Below are positions 62,224-64,000 of a stretch of DNA of 64,000 nucleotides, piece after piece. The position numbers were made by a program, and so were the translations under genes. This DNA is from Lichenostomus cassidix (taxonomy: Eukaryota; Chordata; Aves; Passeriformes; Meliphagidae). Location: contig CM039188.1 of the NCBI GenBank assembly GCA_008360975.2, positions 27,431,944 to 27,495,943 on the forward strand, written 5' to 3'. Numbering within the stretch: position 1 is the stretch's first letter; every line of letters starts with the position of its first letter. The notes under the pieces were generated by a model, which worked only from the letters and a program-made list of their open reading frames with translations, searched no databases and had not been told where the DNA came from.

Positions 62224-64000
62224 GTGTGTTTTTCTGTTTGCATAATTCACTAGAGTTTAGAAACATTATCCAGTCATACATAAATGTCATCCTGTTTTCT
62301 TAAATGTCACAGATACTTGAATTGGGTGATTATAAAAAATAATTTCTGCTCTGTTTTATTTCATTAATCATAAACTATCACGTGGTAGTAGCTTGATACA
62401 AAGAGCTTCTGTTTGCTGGCATTTTTTCTCCAGTGGGATGATTAAAACAATTAAGACAATTATCTTGTAAAGTCACAAGCAGTGGAGGTTATGTTTTTTT
62501 CTTGAAGTAAGAGTTTCATAGTTCAAATAGACATAAACATCTGAATAAATATCTTATTGCTTCTTCCCTTTGGGCAGATTTGAAGTAAATACAATAAAAC
62601 CTAAGCACTACACCCCAGAATTTTCCTTACTTTTTGCCTTAATGTGCATCTCCTTCCTTTTCAAAGCTTGTGGCCACTTTTTGCTATGTTTTCCTGCTCC
62701 TGCCTGATACTTCCCCTTGCTGCTTTTCATGTCTGTCGATTTTCCATTTCTGCCTCTGAATTTGACTTTCCTGTATAATTCATAGCAAGGTATTCTGACG
62801 TCCCATCATGCTGTATTGTCTTGTTCAGTTAATAGCAATACAGCAGTGTGTCTCTGGTTTCCAAAATATGTTTGTAGCCCAGGTGTGCAGGCAAAAGAAT
62901 AGGACTTACATGGCATGTGATGTTTTAGGCTCACTGACATGTCTAGTGTTGTTTCATAGTTTCTAGTGTTTTATAAAGAAGAAAAAGTAACAACTGTCTC
63001 AGTTGTACCAGAAGTGCAAAGCATCAGGAGCTGAGCCTTCAGTCATCTCCAAACATTTATTAAAAAAAAAAAAAAAATCAAAATCTTCTCTGAAGTAGCA
63101 CAGAGGAGCTTTCTCCATAAAAGCATGCTCAGTAATTGCCATGATAACATTTCCCTTTAGTAGAAGAAAAACACCCCTCAGGAGTTTCCTAACAGCAGTT
63201 GTTATAGTAAGCTGTGAAAACTGCAGTGTTTTGGCCTTTTGACTGGTTTTTTTGGCCTTTTCATCTTTTCTGTAAGGGGCAAATCCAGTAGTTCAGACCT
63301 AGACTAACAAAAGATACGCTTCAGGATTCACTTAAAACAGTTCCTCTGTAAAATTCACGATCATTCGACATCATGTTACAGTAACATTTTTAAACTACTG
63401 TAGTATTTGTTTTTTCAAACCTTTATTAATCATTTTGATGAAGCATATCCTGACGCATATTTTCATCTTGGAAGCAGTCACACTTGTTCTTACATTGTCA
63501 GTGGAAGCGACAACACTAGGAAATGATCTGAATTCTCATTGCTGAGATACTAGTGCCAACTAATTGCTCTTTTAGATATGATTTGTGAAACTGTCAGCAC
63601 AAGTAGATTGCATTTACTCTGCTCAGAATGGCCAAGCGGGTTCAGAACAATTGTGTCTAGATTCTGAAACGTGCAGATTATTCATCTCTAGTTTTACTTT
63701 GCTTTGGAGGAAGGGCATGAAAATCTTAGTGATAATGCCAGTACTCACCTCTCTGACAATATTTAGATATCCAGAAACTAAAAGTAACTTTGTAGATCTC
63801 AGCCAGATTTGCAGTGGAAATGCTTGCTTTATAACAAAGTGGTTGAGTTCAAACAGAATATAAAGTAGCCTCAATAAATTGCATTGTTCAGTTGCCCTTT
63901 TTTGAGGAACATGAAAAATGAAAAGAAAATTAAGTAGAGTTTTTTTGACTGATAAAACATGGCAAATGCCCAGGAAGAACAGAAATGGCACTTAGATAAT
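62224..64000 (+). other. SEC22A: SEC22A intron 6 (5' part)
   Basis: Noncoding sequence to the window end, with a poly-A run near 63060-63077. I looked for the next SEC22A exon (expected to continue with a membrane segment beginning near CYLLVYY in human) and did not find it. Confidence 0.7.

Noticed and set aside
1..64000. CRISPR arrays, bacterial operons, tRNA or rRNA genes
   Set aside because: None seen; the window is ordinary vertebrate nuclear DNA with spliced genes and transposon fragments. snoRNA-like C and D box words occur by chance, but none came with a convincing terminal stem.

Overview
This is a stretch of vertebrate nuclear DNA, almost certainly from a bird. The evidence is split coding exons with GT/AG borders, several 3'-truncated CR1 LINE fragments in the avian style, compact introns, two retroviral solo LTRs, and traces of ancient amniote MIR-like SINEs. 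The LTR family and 6-bp target duplications would fit a songbird, but I cannot fix the species.

Two protein genes are supported, both on the + strand and in the same order as in the human PDIA5-SEC22A neighbourhood. Positions 1-33,140 hold the 3' part of PDIA5, an endoplasmic reticulum protein disulfide isomerase. Six coding exons (1921-1991, 3292-3455, 6204-6334, 21077-21147, 30205-30339, 32800-32880) encode the last two thioredoxin-like domains, with CGHC and CPHC active sites, and a C-terminal KDEL. They are followed by a short 3' UTR with two AATAAA signals. Every splice phase fits the next exon.

Positions 33,140-46,640 are intergenic. They hold a solo LTR, an old CR1 body, two MIR-like SINE remnants, stretches that may be conserved regulatory DNA, and one puzzling short minus-strand open segment at 34075-34170.

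Positions 46,640-64,000 hold the 5' part of SEC22A: a CpG-island promoter, a probable noncoding first exon ending at 47005, and five coding exons (52102-52305, 53036-53199, 54344-54538, 59040-59158, 62158-62223). These encode the longin domain and the first membrane segments. The last part of the protein lies past the window edge.

Both products belong to the early secretory pathway (oxidative folding in the ER; ER-Golgi traffic), but nothing seen here shows that they are co-regulated. I found no new multigene system. The points most worth a second look are the matching 71-nt CXXC exons of PDIA5, a 177-nt pure pyrimidine tract in a PDIA5 intron, two minus-oriented solo LTRs with intact 6-bp duplications, a predicted uORF created by splicing in SEC22A, and two CR1 fragments bracketing the SEC22A promoter.
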